Shown here: positions 45,935 through 56,472 of the stretch, one piece after another
Position numbering within the stretch: the first letter of the stretch is position 1
Layout: every line of letters starts with the position of its first letter
Assembly (NCBI GenBank): GCA_007115705.1
Contig: QXEO01000464.1
Span: 6,067,559 to 6,131,558 of the forward strand
Source: Dactylis glomerata
Taxonomy: Eukaryota > Streptophyta > Magnoliopsida > Poales > Poaceae
Direction of reading: 5' to 3'
DNA: 64,000 nucleotides
Program-made: the position numbers and the translations under genes
Notes under the pieces: generated by a model
What the model saw: the letters and a program-made list of their open reading frames with translations, nothing else
What the model was told of the DNA's origin: nothing
The model's database searches: none

Positions 45935-46455
45935 TCCATTGCCGGTCGCATGGCGCTGTAAACGCGCGACGTTCATGTTGCATAATATATCTTCAAAAAG
46001 ACTTTTCAAAATTGTGAAAGCGGTGCAACGCGATCTTGATCGCCAGTTTAGATATGTGCGTCTAGAATTTTTTTATGAAAAAAGGAAAAAACAATAGTTA
46101 TAGTATGTGTGTGTCGGATTTTTTCAAGAACAAAACAGAAAAATTAGAAATTGCTAGGCCCCACACAAAATAACCCAGTAAACTTTCTGTTGCCGGTGGC
46201 GGTGTAAACTTGCAATGTTCGTGCCTCATTATATATCTTTAAAAGGACGTTCCAAAATTGTGACAGCGGTGCAACGCGATCTTGATCGCAAGTATAGATA
46301 TGAGCGTCCCAAAAAAATTTAAGAAAAAAAAAGGAAAAAACAATAGAAGCTGCCAAGTCCCACACAAACATAAGCTAGGCAACTTTCCATTGTCGTCACG
46401 CGACGGTGCAAACGCGCAATGTTTGTGGCCTATAATCTTTGAAAAGAATTGCTCG
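45935..46455. repeat. Diverged tandem repeat, about 2.3 units of 200-250 bp
   Basis: The block with GCGGTGCAACGCGATCTTGA occurs at 46020 and 46267, each followed by GAAAAAAGGAAAAAACAATAG-like sequence. The preceding part (GGTGTAAAC, GCAATGTTCGTG) occurs at about 45955, 46197 and 46402. The copies are diverged. Confidence 0.7.
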
Positions 46456-46736
46456 GGTTGCTCGAATGGCTAAGAGTTATCTATGACATAAAATATATAA
46501 CTTAGCCAAATGCTAGGTGATGCAAGGATGTGGATTAAAATAAAATAAATCTAGCCATGTTACAAAGGCAGAAAGAATTGCTCGAGTTGTAGTTGTATGC
46601 TATTTTTTTCATATAAACTTAGCCAAATAAAGAAGAGACTATAGAAATAAGAATTATTCATGTATCGGGATGCTTATTAATTATTATGTTATCTATGATA
46701 TAATATTGAACAGAAAAATATAACTATTGAGATTTA

Positions 46737-46910
46737 CTCCCTCCATTCTAAAATATAAGATGTTTTAGTCGATCATTGTCATGCATGTATCTAGACATTG
46801 TTTAGTATGTAGGTTAGGAGCAAAATGAGTGAACCTATAAACTAAAAAGCATCTACATACATGTGTGTCAATGATAGGCTATAACATCTTATATTTTGGA
46901 ACAGAGGGAG
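46737..46910. mobile_element. Stowaway-type MITE
   Basis: The 174 bp element begins CTCCCTCCATTCTAAAATAT and ends ATATTTTGGAACAGAGGGAG, flanked by TA. Confidence 0.87.
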
Positions 46911-47149
46911 TAGCAAATAAAAGAATTACTAAGAGTTTAAATACATTCTTGGATCTCCACATTGTATAGTATTTCATCGACTGTTTTTAAACAAAAGTTT
47001 TGCCTCATCTATAAATTAAGAAGAAAGTGCGAGAAAACTAACGGAATATTGGGCTAAAACTAAAAGCAATATATGGGATAGCGCCAAATTTTATGGAACG
47101 AAGGGAGTACATTACCTTCTTGACACATTTAATGTTTTAAAAAATATCA

Positions 47150-47425
47150 ATAGTGTCCAGGCTAAGCACGTGCAACCCATCCCACCAGGGATCAAATCCA
47201 ATGTTTAATGATTTGGTGTCTCATAAAAGCAGAATATTCTCTTAGTGGGAAGCGATATTTCCGTCTATAGCATGCGTATATGGTGACTTCGTCAATGTCA
47301 AGACCCGCCGGACCAGTCTCTCAGAATTAGTCTCTTAGAGGTGCTCAAAGGGGTATGGTGCGTACATTTATAGGGGTGAGTGTATGTACATATTTGTGAG
47401 TACATATGTCTATACTATGTTTAAC
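47150..47425 (+). mobile_element. SINE-like element (Au-SINE type), diverged copy
   Basis: It aligns with 18395-18667: B-box-like GGGATCAAATCC at 47188, GTGACTTCGTCAATGTCAAG, GAGGTGCTCAAAGGGGTA and the end TCTATACTATGTTT. It is more diverged than the first copy. Confidence 0.55.
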
Positions 47426-47432
47426 ATTTTTT

Positions 47433-48238
47433 TATTGTGCTAACTTAAAAGATGAATTCTTTATATAAAGAAACTAAGCTAAGGAACCAAGGTTTGAGTT
47501 TATTTAATACTATTAAACTAGAAAGCTAAAACTGTTAGACATTTTGGAATATTGTATGTGTCTTTTCTCATGTAACAAAATCAACATATGATCACATATC
47601 ATTTTAATTGCTCAGTAAAATTGATGAGTGATGAAGGGTCTTGATCTATGTTATCCAAACCGCATATTTATTTTGCATAGCATAGAAAATACATGTGACT
47701 GGATGTGTAGAACCATTAAATCAATATTGGGATAAATTAAGAGTATAAAAAAATTAGATTCATACTTCTCAAACTTTGATTATTGATGTATAAATGATTA
47801 TACCTAGAAGAAAACAATTTAACTTATAACAGTAATTGCCCAAGTTCCCCTACAGTCATTTTTCTAAAACGTTGCACACTACAACATGGAGTGAGAAAAT
47901 GCAAGGAAGAAACAGCAGAAAAAGGTAATTATCATTATTTAATTTAACCTACCTATTAATGAGGATATTTAATGTTCTATCTTAATTCAACAATTTATTA
48001 TCAAAGACAACAAACCTCGCGTACTAATTTAACAGTATGTAAGATCTATAGTTTGCTTTACAGATTGGATATCACTTATATGGATGTTTCAACATATGGC
48101 ATGCTAATCATTTGCTCACAAATCTGATTGCTAAATAGTTTTTTATTGTCACATAGTGGATAAAAATTTATATTAATGGAACTATTTATTTCTTCAGAAC
48201 TTTGAACCATTTGCGAGGGCCACCGCGCTAATTTAGAA
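47433..48238. other. AT-rich intergenic DNA
   Basis: I see no coding region or transposon border in this stretch. Confidence 0.4.
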
Positions 48239-48418
48239 AAAAAAAATGTATCTATAATATTGAATGGATACATTTAAAATATATATTTTATGGTGAATCT
48301 ACTGATATTGATTCAGTATCATAAATGTTTATATTTTTGTGTATAATCATGGTTAAACTTAGAAAATGTTGACTTTTGACTAATCCTTAGACGCCTTACA
48401 TTTTGGGACGGAGGGAGT
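48239..48418. mobile_element. Half Stowaway-type MITE
   Basis: The right end ACATTTTGGGACGGAGGGAG with TA and the body (AAACTTAGAAAATGTTGACTT) closely match the right half of the MITE at 34178-34424. The left inverted repeat is missing. Confidence 0.7.
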
Positions 48419-49971
48419 ACATAGAAACACTATTCAGCATCCAGGGCCAGAAAAGTTATTTTGCACTAGCATAATTTTATGTTGTTGCATCATAGACTTA
48501 TGTTTTGTATAATGAAATGAACAAAAAAAATCGACATAAGAAACACAGTTAGAGTCATTACAGTGTAAAAAACATAAAATATGTATTTTAAGCTGTATTT
48601 TCATATGTCACATAAACAAAAAAATTATATCATGTCTTTATTTTCTTATGTTCTTCTCGACTTTTAAAATAAGTAATACTTTATATGACGTAAAAATTAA
48701 ATACGGTTGTAAAGAAACAGGATGGATGTAGAATGCTATTATGCACCCTAGAAACGAGATTTATAGCACCCACGTTGCAGAGAAGTCACATACAATGTAA
48801 ATTATATAAAAAAAATCGAGTTTTGGTAATACTAAAAATGTCAAATGTCCATGTGTCATCTTATGATTGGAAAAAGATTCGACTTATGGCGAATTGAGAA
48901 ACAGTCAAATAGACTATATTTTTTTGACTTGGACATAGAGAAGTTTAATTGTATGCTTTTTAAAATGTACATCATTCGTTTTCGACCAGATGAAATTAAA
49001 GGAAAGAAGGAGACATGATATACATACATCACCAGCAGGTTCCATGGGCATTGTCCAAAAAGGGCTAGGAGTGCTTTGATCATATATCCTTTTCTAGGAT
49101 GGAAAAAAGCTAGACACGAACACATAATTAACCAGCTTTTGTTGCCTTTTTCTTGCCTCCTGCTTTGATCATATCTATGTGTAAATCAAGATCTTTGAGG
49201 GGGCGGCGAAAGCAAAAGAGAGCGGCTCGATCTTCCTCTACCTAGCTAGGACCATGCTCATTTCCACTTCGTTTACTTTTCAAGAAAGCCTTACTTAGTA
49301 AGCATTCTTGGCCGTTCCTTCTTCACACACTTGGCGTTGTAACATGGACCAAAAGGGTCAAATGGATGTGCACACGAGTGCTACCAGCTAGGGACCCGTT
49401 CTTTCCGAGGGCTTATCATGAGGTTGATTACAATAGATATGTCTTAGTTTGTGTGTGCTTTCCTTTTGAACGACAAACTAATTAAGTGTGTTGCCATTGT
49501 TAATCTGCTTTACATGTCAAAAAATAATTCGGCATTGTTAGCGGGCAGGCAGGGTAATTTACAGGCATAAGGCCCACATATTTGTCAGAACACACATATT
49601 TGCCGTTCTTAAGCGGGTCTTAGTCTCTTTGATTATTCCCTACCTTTCTCCAACTATCTTGTTGCTTCAAACAACACCATAGAAATCATTCCTCCAAAAT
49701 TCCTACACATTTTCGAGGGTACCTATTCCAGTTACATGAAACACAACTACCTAAATTTAAAATAATTTAGTCGCGACACAAACAGCAGAAAACAAATATG
49801 CAGAATTTAACATTTGTGAATATGCAATTGAGGCATTTCTAAGCAGCCATCATAGCCATCATGAGATCGTCAGGAACTGACATTACACGGCGATTCGAAC
49901 CATTAACAAGTGCAGTGCATTCAGAAAACAACTAGCAGGTATCAAATTCAGACTCGTCACATCCACCGATC
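48419..49971. other. AT-rich intergenic DNA and 3' flank of the KH-CCCH gene
   Basis: No gene is recognised. The last few hundred bases should include the 3' untranslated region of the minus-strand KH-CCCH gene. Confidence 0.4.
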
Positions 49972-51666
49972 CTACCAACCACCCGGTTCTCGTTCTCGAA
50001 AAGTGGGAACCGCCTTGCGCAGCTCGCTCTGGCTGTGGGCGAAGCGGCAACCGTCGCCAAAATTGCAGCATCCTCTGGCGAAGTGCCCGCACAGCTTGGT
50101 CTTGAAGCTATCCGATTGGCCTCCGACTCCGCCGTGGAGAGATCCTCCGGCCGGGTTTTTTGTACCTGCCGGCGGAGGGGCATCACCGCCGAGGCCGAAG
50201 CGGCTCAGCTGCTCCATGACCATTTCGCTAGCGTTCTTGATCTGGTCGAACGTGCCCTCCAGCTCGACGTTCTTCAAGCCGGCGTCCGAGTCGTGGTCCC
50301 GGACGCACAGCTTGGCGCCGGTGGCCCGGGATATATGCTTGATCGTGGCTCCGCCCCTCCCGATGATGACGCCCGCGAGGGACGCGTCGACGCTGATCTT
50401 GGCCGTCGCTGAAGCGCCGAAACTCGCCGTATTAGGCTTTGCTGCTTGATCAGGTGCGTGGTGACCGGCGGGCCTTTGCTCCATGTGAAGCTCCTTCTCG
50501 TTTTGTGCAGAAACTGGACCACCCAGGATGCCCATATTGGCGACGGCCTGGTAGCCTCCCGGGAAGTCGTGGACGAAGCGGCATTTCTCACCGAAACGGC
50601 AACCACCAGTACTGCACGATGAGAATATGATGTGGATCAGTTACTGAACAATGAAACCAGATTTGTGATGATGTTGAAAAAGGGAAGCTAGCAGTAGAAT
50701 ACAGCACAACAAGTAGATTGCGTAGTTGCCAGTGCCTCAGATACTGCAATCAGAATTCAAAGAGCAGTTCTAGCCAGTATCCTACAGGTCATCCATTAGT
50801 TATCATCAAGAATCATGCATCCTTTTATGTAAGCAGGAGAACTGAGCGCTGGCTCAGTGGTAGGGATGCTCTCTTGCATTCCAGGCCAGCCGGGTTCGAC
50901 TCCGAGCGGGAGCAGAATATCAACTGAGTTCCATCTGGATAGACTGAAGTGAAATTCTGGAGTGGCTCCAATACTCTTAAGATCTATGCTGAAATAGCTT
51001 ATGATTCTCCACACGGAAGATTTCAGAAGAGTCCATTTACCTGAAGAATCTGATGCATGGCTTCGATTTGCTTCCTACGCCAGTTTGAAATGTCTCCGAT
51101 TCTGGTACACCAACCCAAATCAGTCGATCATTAGCACAGTCACAGTGTAGATAAAGTAGAAACACATTGTACCCGAGAGCCAAGATGTGGAGACGAAACG
51201 ACGACGACAGTTTCGACCGTACTCACCTCGGGCGCGCTGAGGTAAATCCCCTTGGATTCCACCTGATACTCCAGCCGAGCGGACACGCCAAGTCTCCGCG
51301 CGAGACGAGCAAGCCCTGCTAGGCGCTTCCGACGACCACAGCTTCACGTCATCCGGGTGCTTGGAGATGTCGACGCCGGCGGGCAGCGCCTTGCAGGCCT
51401 CCGAGCTGCCGACGGCGAGCAGGAACTCCCTCGGGTACGTGGTCCTCTTCTCCCCTCTCCTAGCATTGACGCCGCCGTTCCCTTCCTCCTCCTCCTCCTC
51501 CTCCCTTGCACCATGCATTGATCGACCGGTTAGTTTAATTGGATCAGTCAGTCAGCTTCAGGAAGCATGCATGCCTCGCTCGATTGATCGACAGCGCGAC
51601 AGTGGCCGTACGAACGAGTGAGCTAGCGTACCTCGGTGGAGCATCGTCACGAGGAGCCGAGCTCAT
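49972..51666 (-). CDS. KH and CCCH zinc-finger RNA-binding protein
   Basis: My model has four minus-strand exons: 51666-51632 (35 nt), 51504-51227, 51101-51041 (61 nt) and 50611-49972. All have GT-AG borders and consistent phases, giving 337 residues. Finger 1 is C120-C129-C135-H139 (CX8CX5CX3H) in the family context SKSKPCIRFFS. A KH domain spans about 194-260 with the GxxG loop GRGG at 209-212. Finger 2 is C299-C307-C313-H317. This CCCH-KH-CCCH order is that of a known plant family (Arabidopsis At5g06770 type) that binds RNA or nucleic acid. The N-terminal extension has a Glu run and YPREFLL at 35-41, matching the eIF4E-binding pattern. The paralogue at 31387-32331 shares this extension. 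A tRNA-like SINE sits in intron 3. The frame is intact. Confidence 0.9.
50838..50925 (+). mobile_element. tRNA-like SINE piece in an intron
   Basis: TGGCTCAGTGGTAGGGATG and GGGTTCGACTCC have the spacing of pol III A and B boxes. The acceptor and T stems do not pair well, so it is not a working tRNA; a tRNA-derived SINE is the likely source. Borders are not clear. Confidence 0.45.
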
Positions 51667-52169
51667 CTCGCCGGCGGCGGAAGTTCAGTTCACTAATACT
51701 TCATGTAAGTACTGTTTTTGTTGGTTCACCGCACACTGCTGGCACGAAGTAGACGATGACATGAGACGAGTAGGACGAGGGAAGTCGCGATATGTATGTA
51801 TTCTCCGGGATGCCAGCGGGCGTACGGCGGCTCGATCGCCATTAGTCATGCCTAGGGACCGTTACCCTTGATTGATGAGATGGGAGAAGTACCGGTGCAT
51901 GCTCACCAATCAAGCATGCATTTGCCTCGGGTGCGGTCGAATTACAGCAGAAATGAATGCATCCAGGAATGAGGCGTCTTCCGTGTCAAGATGATTGGCT
52001 GGTGCGCTGGTCAAGCTGCTGCAACTCCCCAGGTGCTAAACGCGATAGACAATAATGAAAAAGAAAAAAAATCACAGCGAGAGACATAATGTTTAAACGT
52101 GGAAAAACCACGGACATAAAGCCAGCGAAACGTCATTATATCGGACCGTGTTTACAAATGTCAGGGATT
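51667..52169. other. Upstream region of the KH-CCCH gene
   Basis: The region contains the presumed promoter on the minus strand, but no clear TATA box or repeat was identified. Confidence 0.4.
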
Positions 52170-53278
52170 ATCTTATAATGCGATAAACCCAAGCCGACGA
52201 CTTATAGGAGTATAAGTAAGCGGGCCAAACCTTCCTGCGACAGACCTCGCTCTGCTTCATCAGAAGTTGGCTTTTACTTTGTATAAAAATTTGGTCACAA
52301 TATAACATAAATTCCTTGTAGCATGAACTTCAATAATTTCTTGAATAAAAAAGAAAACACCATCAACACCAAAATAACCACTTGGGCTAAAATAGTTATA
52401 TCAACTAAGCTTAAGCAGAACTCAAATTTAGCAATAGAAACTGGATTTATCATTATATCAGCAGGACTATCATGAGTACTAATCTTGCATACCTTTAGGT
52501 TTACTTTAAGCGACCATGTCTCTCACATAATGGTATTTGATATCAATGTGCTTGCTCCTCTCATAGAACATTTAATCTTTAGTTAAGGATATATCAATTT
52601 GACTATCCAAAAAAAAGTTTAACGCAAGAATCATCATCACAAGGTTCAACATACAAACCTTTCAACCAAACTCTTTACATGCTTCAGGTATTCAGCCTCG
52701 GTAGTAGATTATGCAACAAATGGTTGCAAAGTTGCCCTCCAACTCATAGCACAATTACAAATAGTGAACATATAACCTGTAAGAAACCTTTTCTTATCCA
52801 GATCAACACCAAAATATGAATCCACGTAGCCAATAAATTCCTTTCTAGTCCTACAAAACTTCAGACAAGTGATCTGGGTCGTTGCTAGAGATGTTACTTC
52901 TGGTGTCGCTCCGCCTCGCCTCAACATGGTGCTCAGGATCGTCTCCTTCGCTTGCGAGAATTTCATGCCGGAGTAGCGGAGATGCGCGGTTGCGAAGAGG
53001 CAGAGGAGGGGTTTGTGCGGTGGGCGGGAGTAGGATTTCGACCCATATCCGCCCCAACCCCTACATATAATGGCCATGGGCGCATGACTACGGGCCCTAT
53101 ATCACAGATCGGGCCTCGAGTATGGGTACTGATTGGTGAGAGAAATCATGCAAAATCGTAAAGTCGCCGGAGAAGTAAGAGTTTCAGCATTTTTAAGAGA
53201 ACTACTAGAGATGCTCTAACTTCTAAGTTCTATTTAAATGAGGTTCCACATACAAAGTGATAAATTATTGTGTATATA
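52170..53278. repeat. Tandem duplication, unit 1 (1109 bp)
   Basis: Unit 1 starts ATCTTATAATGCG and ends TTATTGTGTATATA. It is followed directly by unit 2 with a few per cent differences. It contains the end of a copia polyprotein on the minus strand joined to unrelated coding-like sequence. Confidence 0.9.
52400..53077 (-). pseudogene. Chimeric ORF with copia RNase H fragment, copy 1
   Basis: The ORF starting at 53077 reads MAIICRGWGGYGSKSYSRPP and continues through non-retroviral sequence to about 52865. It then enters a Ty1/copia RNase H segment (FIGYVDSYFGVDLDKKR, FTICNCAMSWRATLQ) and stops at 52709. Further down, ERSKHIDIKYHYVRD (near 52535) and SPADIMINPVSIAKFEF (near 52440) are the last conserved copia blocks, broken by stops. 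Upstream copia domains are absent. Confidence 0.75.
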
Positions 53279-54384
53279 ATCTTATGATGCGATAAACCCA
53301 AGCCGACGGCTTATAAGAGTATAAGTAAGCGGGCCAAACCTTCCGACGACAGACCTCGCTCTGCTCAAGTTGGCTTTTACTTTGTATAAAAATTTGGTCA
53401 CAATATAACATAAATTCCTTGTAGCATGAACTTCAATAATTTCTTGAATAAAAAAGAAAACACTGTCAACACCGAAATAACCACTTGGGCTAAAATAGTT
53501 ATATCAACTAAGCTTAAGCAAAACTCAAATTTAGCAATAGAAACTGGATTTATCATTATATCAGCAGGACTATCATGAGTACCAATCTTGCATACCTTTA
53601 GGTTTACCTTAAGCGACCATGTCTCTCACATAATGGTATTTGATATCAATGTGCTTGCTCCTCTCATAGAACATTTAATCTTTAGTTAAGGATATATCAA
53701 TTTGACTATCCAAAAAAAGTTTAACGCAGGAATCATTATCACAAGGTTCAACATACAAACCTTTCAACCAAATAGACTCTTTACATGCTTCAGGTATTCA
53801 ACCTCGGTAGTAGATTATGCAACAAATGGTTGCAAAGTTGCCCTTCAACTCATAGCACAATCACAAATAGTGAACATATAATCTGTAAGGAACCTTTTCT
53901 TATCCAGATCAACACCAAAATATGAATCCACGCAGCCAATAAATTCCTTTCAAGTCCTACAAAACTTCAGACAAGTGATCTGGGTCGTTGCTAGAGATGT
54001 TACTTCTGGTGTCGCTCTGCCTCGCCTCAACATGGTGCTCAGGATTGTCTCCTTCGCTTGCGAGAATTTCATGTCGGAGTAGCGGAGATGCGTGGTTGCG
54101 GAGAGGCAGGGGAGGGGTTTGTGCGGTGGGCGGGAGTAGGGTTTCGACCCATATCCGCCCTGACCCCTACATATAATGGCCACGGGCGCATGACTACGAG
54201 CCTTATATCACAGATCGGGCCTCGAGTATGGGTACCTATTGGTGAGAGAAATCATGCAAAACCGTAAAGTCGCCGGAGAAGTAAGGGTTTCAGCATTTTT
54301 AAGAGAACTGCTAGAGATGCTTTAACTTCTAAGTTCTATTTAAATGAGGTTCCGCTTACAAAGTGATAATTTATTGTGTATATA
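53279..54384. repeat. Tandem duplication, unit 2 (1106 bp)
   Basis: Unit 2 repeats 52170-53278 head to tail, from ATCTTATGATGCG to TTATTGTGTATATA. It has small indels (for example AATAGACTC inserted near 53772) and substitutions. Confidence 0.9.
53510..54183 (-). pseudogene. Chimeric ORF with copia RNase H fragment, copy 2
   Basis: This is the duplicate of the ORF at 53077 (MAIICRGQGGYGSKPYSRPP). It stops at 53950, where copy 1 has an Arg codon, so the RNase H part is separated by a TGA. The rest is as in copy 1. Confidence 0.75.
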
Positions 54385-54589
54385 AAATTTGAAAATCTAA
54401 AAAATAAAGATTTTGAAAAAAATATTTTAGAAAAACTAGAAAAAGAAAACGTAAAAAATCCAAAATATAAAAATCTAAAAAATCTAAATAAAATTTTAAA
54501 ATATACATTTTTTGAAAATCTAAAACTGAAACCCCCTTTTGAATTTGAGGATTCTAAAAAATACCTAAGGCCATAGGCCGTTAAAATCG

Positions 54590-55125
54590 GATGTAACTTT
54601 TCGTGTAGATACTTTATCATATAAAAAACTTTTCGATTCCGATTTCCGTTTTACTAGGAGATAACCTTTTTTGTTGTAAAAATGTCAAAATTCATGTTTG
54701 TTATTTTTTGTGTCCAGTAGATCACGTAACATAATTACATCTCAAAGGATTTAAAATATGGAATTTGTATCATTTTCTTACAGTTTTTCTAAAACTGAAA
54801 ATGCGGTCCCTCAAAGGAGGGGGGAGGGGGTAGGTGGATTGTTGCTGGCGCACCACCTAAGCGCCAACAGTAAAAAGTTATTGCTGGCGCAGTGGCACAT
54901 CACGTAGGTGCGCCAGCAATAGTTTGGGTGGGGCCCAACAGCTTTCCTCGGAGGGGGTCCTCAAAAATACAGTTGGTGCCCCAACAGTATTTTCTGTACC
55001 CACCTTCGGTGGATGCTATTGGGCTCCACCACAGCTATTGCTGACGCATCGGTAAGGCGGTGCGCCAGCAGTAACGTTACCAATGGCGCACAAGGGATTG
55101 GTGTGTCAGCAATAAGCTCACAGTG
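54590..55125 (-). mobile_element. CACTA-like transposon end with subterminal repeats
   Basis: Read on the minus strand from 55125 the end is CACTGTGAGCTTATTGCTGA. Inside it are repeated short motifs TTGCTGGCGCA and GCGCCAGCAAT in both orientations (54839-55112), which is how CACTA subterminal regions look. The block at 54719-54748 matches, inverted, 57514-57542 near another CACTA-type end. The other end and transposase are missing. Confidence 0.45.
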
Positions 55126-55587
55126 ATAAGCCATTTCCAACTAGCTAGTGTTGACAACCACTTGGTGGAGTTGGGGACACAAGACAACACTTCTTTGTTT
55201 TATAGGTTGCTTAAAGAGGAAGGATGAGTGTTTTGTAATGATTTTTCTAGAGTTCGATATAAACCCTAGAGTCACCCTTGTGTAACAAAAACCTTCCTAC
55301 ATCACTTTGCGTCTAGAGTCTCAACGAACTGGTGTCCACGAAGTTTGGTGCCTTCAACATGCCCATTATAAAATGTCTCATGTTCTGATGATTGTGACTT
55401 TTCCCAAAATATTTAGCAAGAGAACACGTGAAATACACCAAAACCGCGTAGTAAATGGAAAATTAAATCTAGAATTAGGTTTTAATTACTCAACCCTCAC
55501 ATTTTCTAATTAATTGAAACCGGGCTTCAACCCCTTTGCATCAAGCAAAGGAAATATTATGTGTACCATATTTACAACAAGAAGGAC
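55126..55587. other. Intergenic stretch, nothing recognised
   Basis: The small plus ORF 55307-55513 has no motif. No repeat ends were found. Confidence 0.35.
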
Positions 55588-55610
55588 GAGGGGGGGGGGG
55601 GGGGGGGAGT

Positions 55611-55642
<32 letters not shown>

Positions 55643-55645
55643 GTA
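55588..55645. repeat. Poly(G), (GT)n, poly(G) low-complexity tract
   Basis: Eighteen G residues (55590-55607) are followed by a GT run and then about 17 G residues (55625-55641). The tract could form G-quadruplexes and its length is likely error-prone in sequencing. Confidence 0.95.
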
Positions 55646-55875
55646 GTATAAGAACATAACTAAACAGAGTGTAGTGCTTATTACATCCCAACAAGATAGT
55701 AAAGGGGTCTCAAAGCGAGCGAACATCAGCACTGCACACCCAGGAGACAACATCAGGACATAAGCACCCATAAAAACATCAAGCACAAGATATCATCACA
55801 AACCCTCACGTTTATTCATTTTATAGTGTCATGGGTCCATTTTGGCAGTACATCCAACACTATACAATACTACGG

Positions 55876-56394
55876 TTATTTCTCGTAGCAAACCTGGCAG
55901 TAGCAAGTTCCATCCAAAGCGCCGTCACAATGGGAATACCAGCTTTTGGCATGATCTTCGTCAAAGATCTTCTTGCAAGGTTTCTCACATGTTTGCTTTA
56001 TGCATAAGTAGAGCCATTTTGAGTCTTCCCAGCAGCGCTCTGTCCCCATAAAACATAGGCACACGTGATCAAACGAGGAGCATGACTAAAAATGGATATC
56101 ATTTACTTGGACAAATCAAGAACTCGAATATTATCAAAATATAGCATGTGGTGTGCATCACATATCTCAAGCACCGTAAACAATTTTAAAAAGTAATCTC
56201 AAAAGGGATGGCGAAAGCATTCTCCATCCAAAAACTTCACAATCTTTTATGCTAATTTTGTAAGGGAATCATAGTATACCAACTTAATCAATAGCAATGG
56301 TGTATAGGGAGAAAAAGATCATACCTGCATAAATAGGACTTCCCAGCAATAGTAGCGTCAAGAGGAAACAAACACCAGCAGGCCTTCCGTCCAT
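55876..56394 (-). CDS. Small secreted cysteine-rich (defensin-like) peptide
   Basis: My model has two minus-strand exons: 56394-56325 (70 nt) and 56039-55876 (164 nt). They have a GT-AG intron and matching phase, giving 77 residues. Exon 1 encodes MDGRPAGVCFLLTLLLLGSP, a clear signal peptide ending near IYA. The mature part (54 residues from ERCWEDSK) has eight cysteines spaced C-9-C-4-C-3-C-15-C-7-C-1-C-2-C. The CxxxC and CxC steps fit a cysteine-stabilised alpha-beta fold as in plant defensin-like peptides. An intron right after the signal peptide is also typical of that class. Such peptides act outside the cell in defence or in reproductive signalling; which applies is unknown. A Helitron lies 79 bp upstream. 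ERCW acceptor use (ACAG/AGCG) was chosen because the nearer AG at about 56090 gives an early stop. Confidence 0.75.
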
Positions 56395-56472
56395 TTTTTA
56401 ATGCCACGCTCCAATTGCACTATCTGATTTTTCCCTTTGTGGTACTAAAATATATGTATGTCAAGGCGCATA

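Noticed and set aside
46990..47107. Additional Stowaway element
   Set aside because: Only a weak right-end-like sequence (GGAACGAAGGGAG then TA) is present; no left end.
50838..50925. A functional tRNA gene
   Set aside because: Box-like sequences are present but acceptor and T stems do not pair, so a SINE origin is more likely.
54336..54620. Minus ORF rich in Phe and Ser and plus ORF rich in Lys and Asn
   Set aside because: AT-rich low-complexity sequence (AAAATCTAAAAAAT repeats) translated on both strands.
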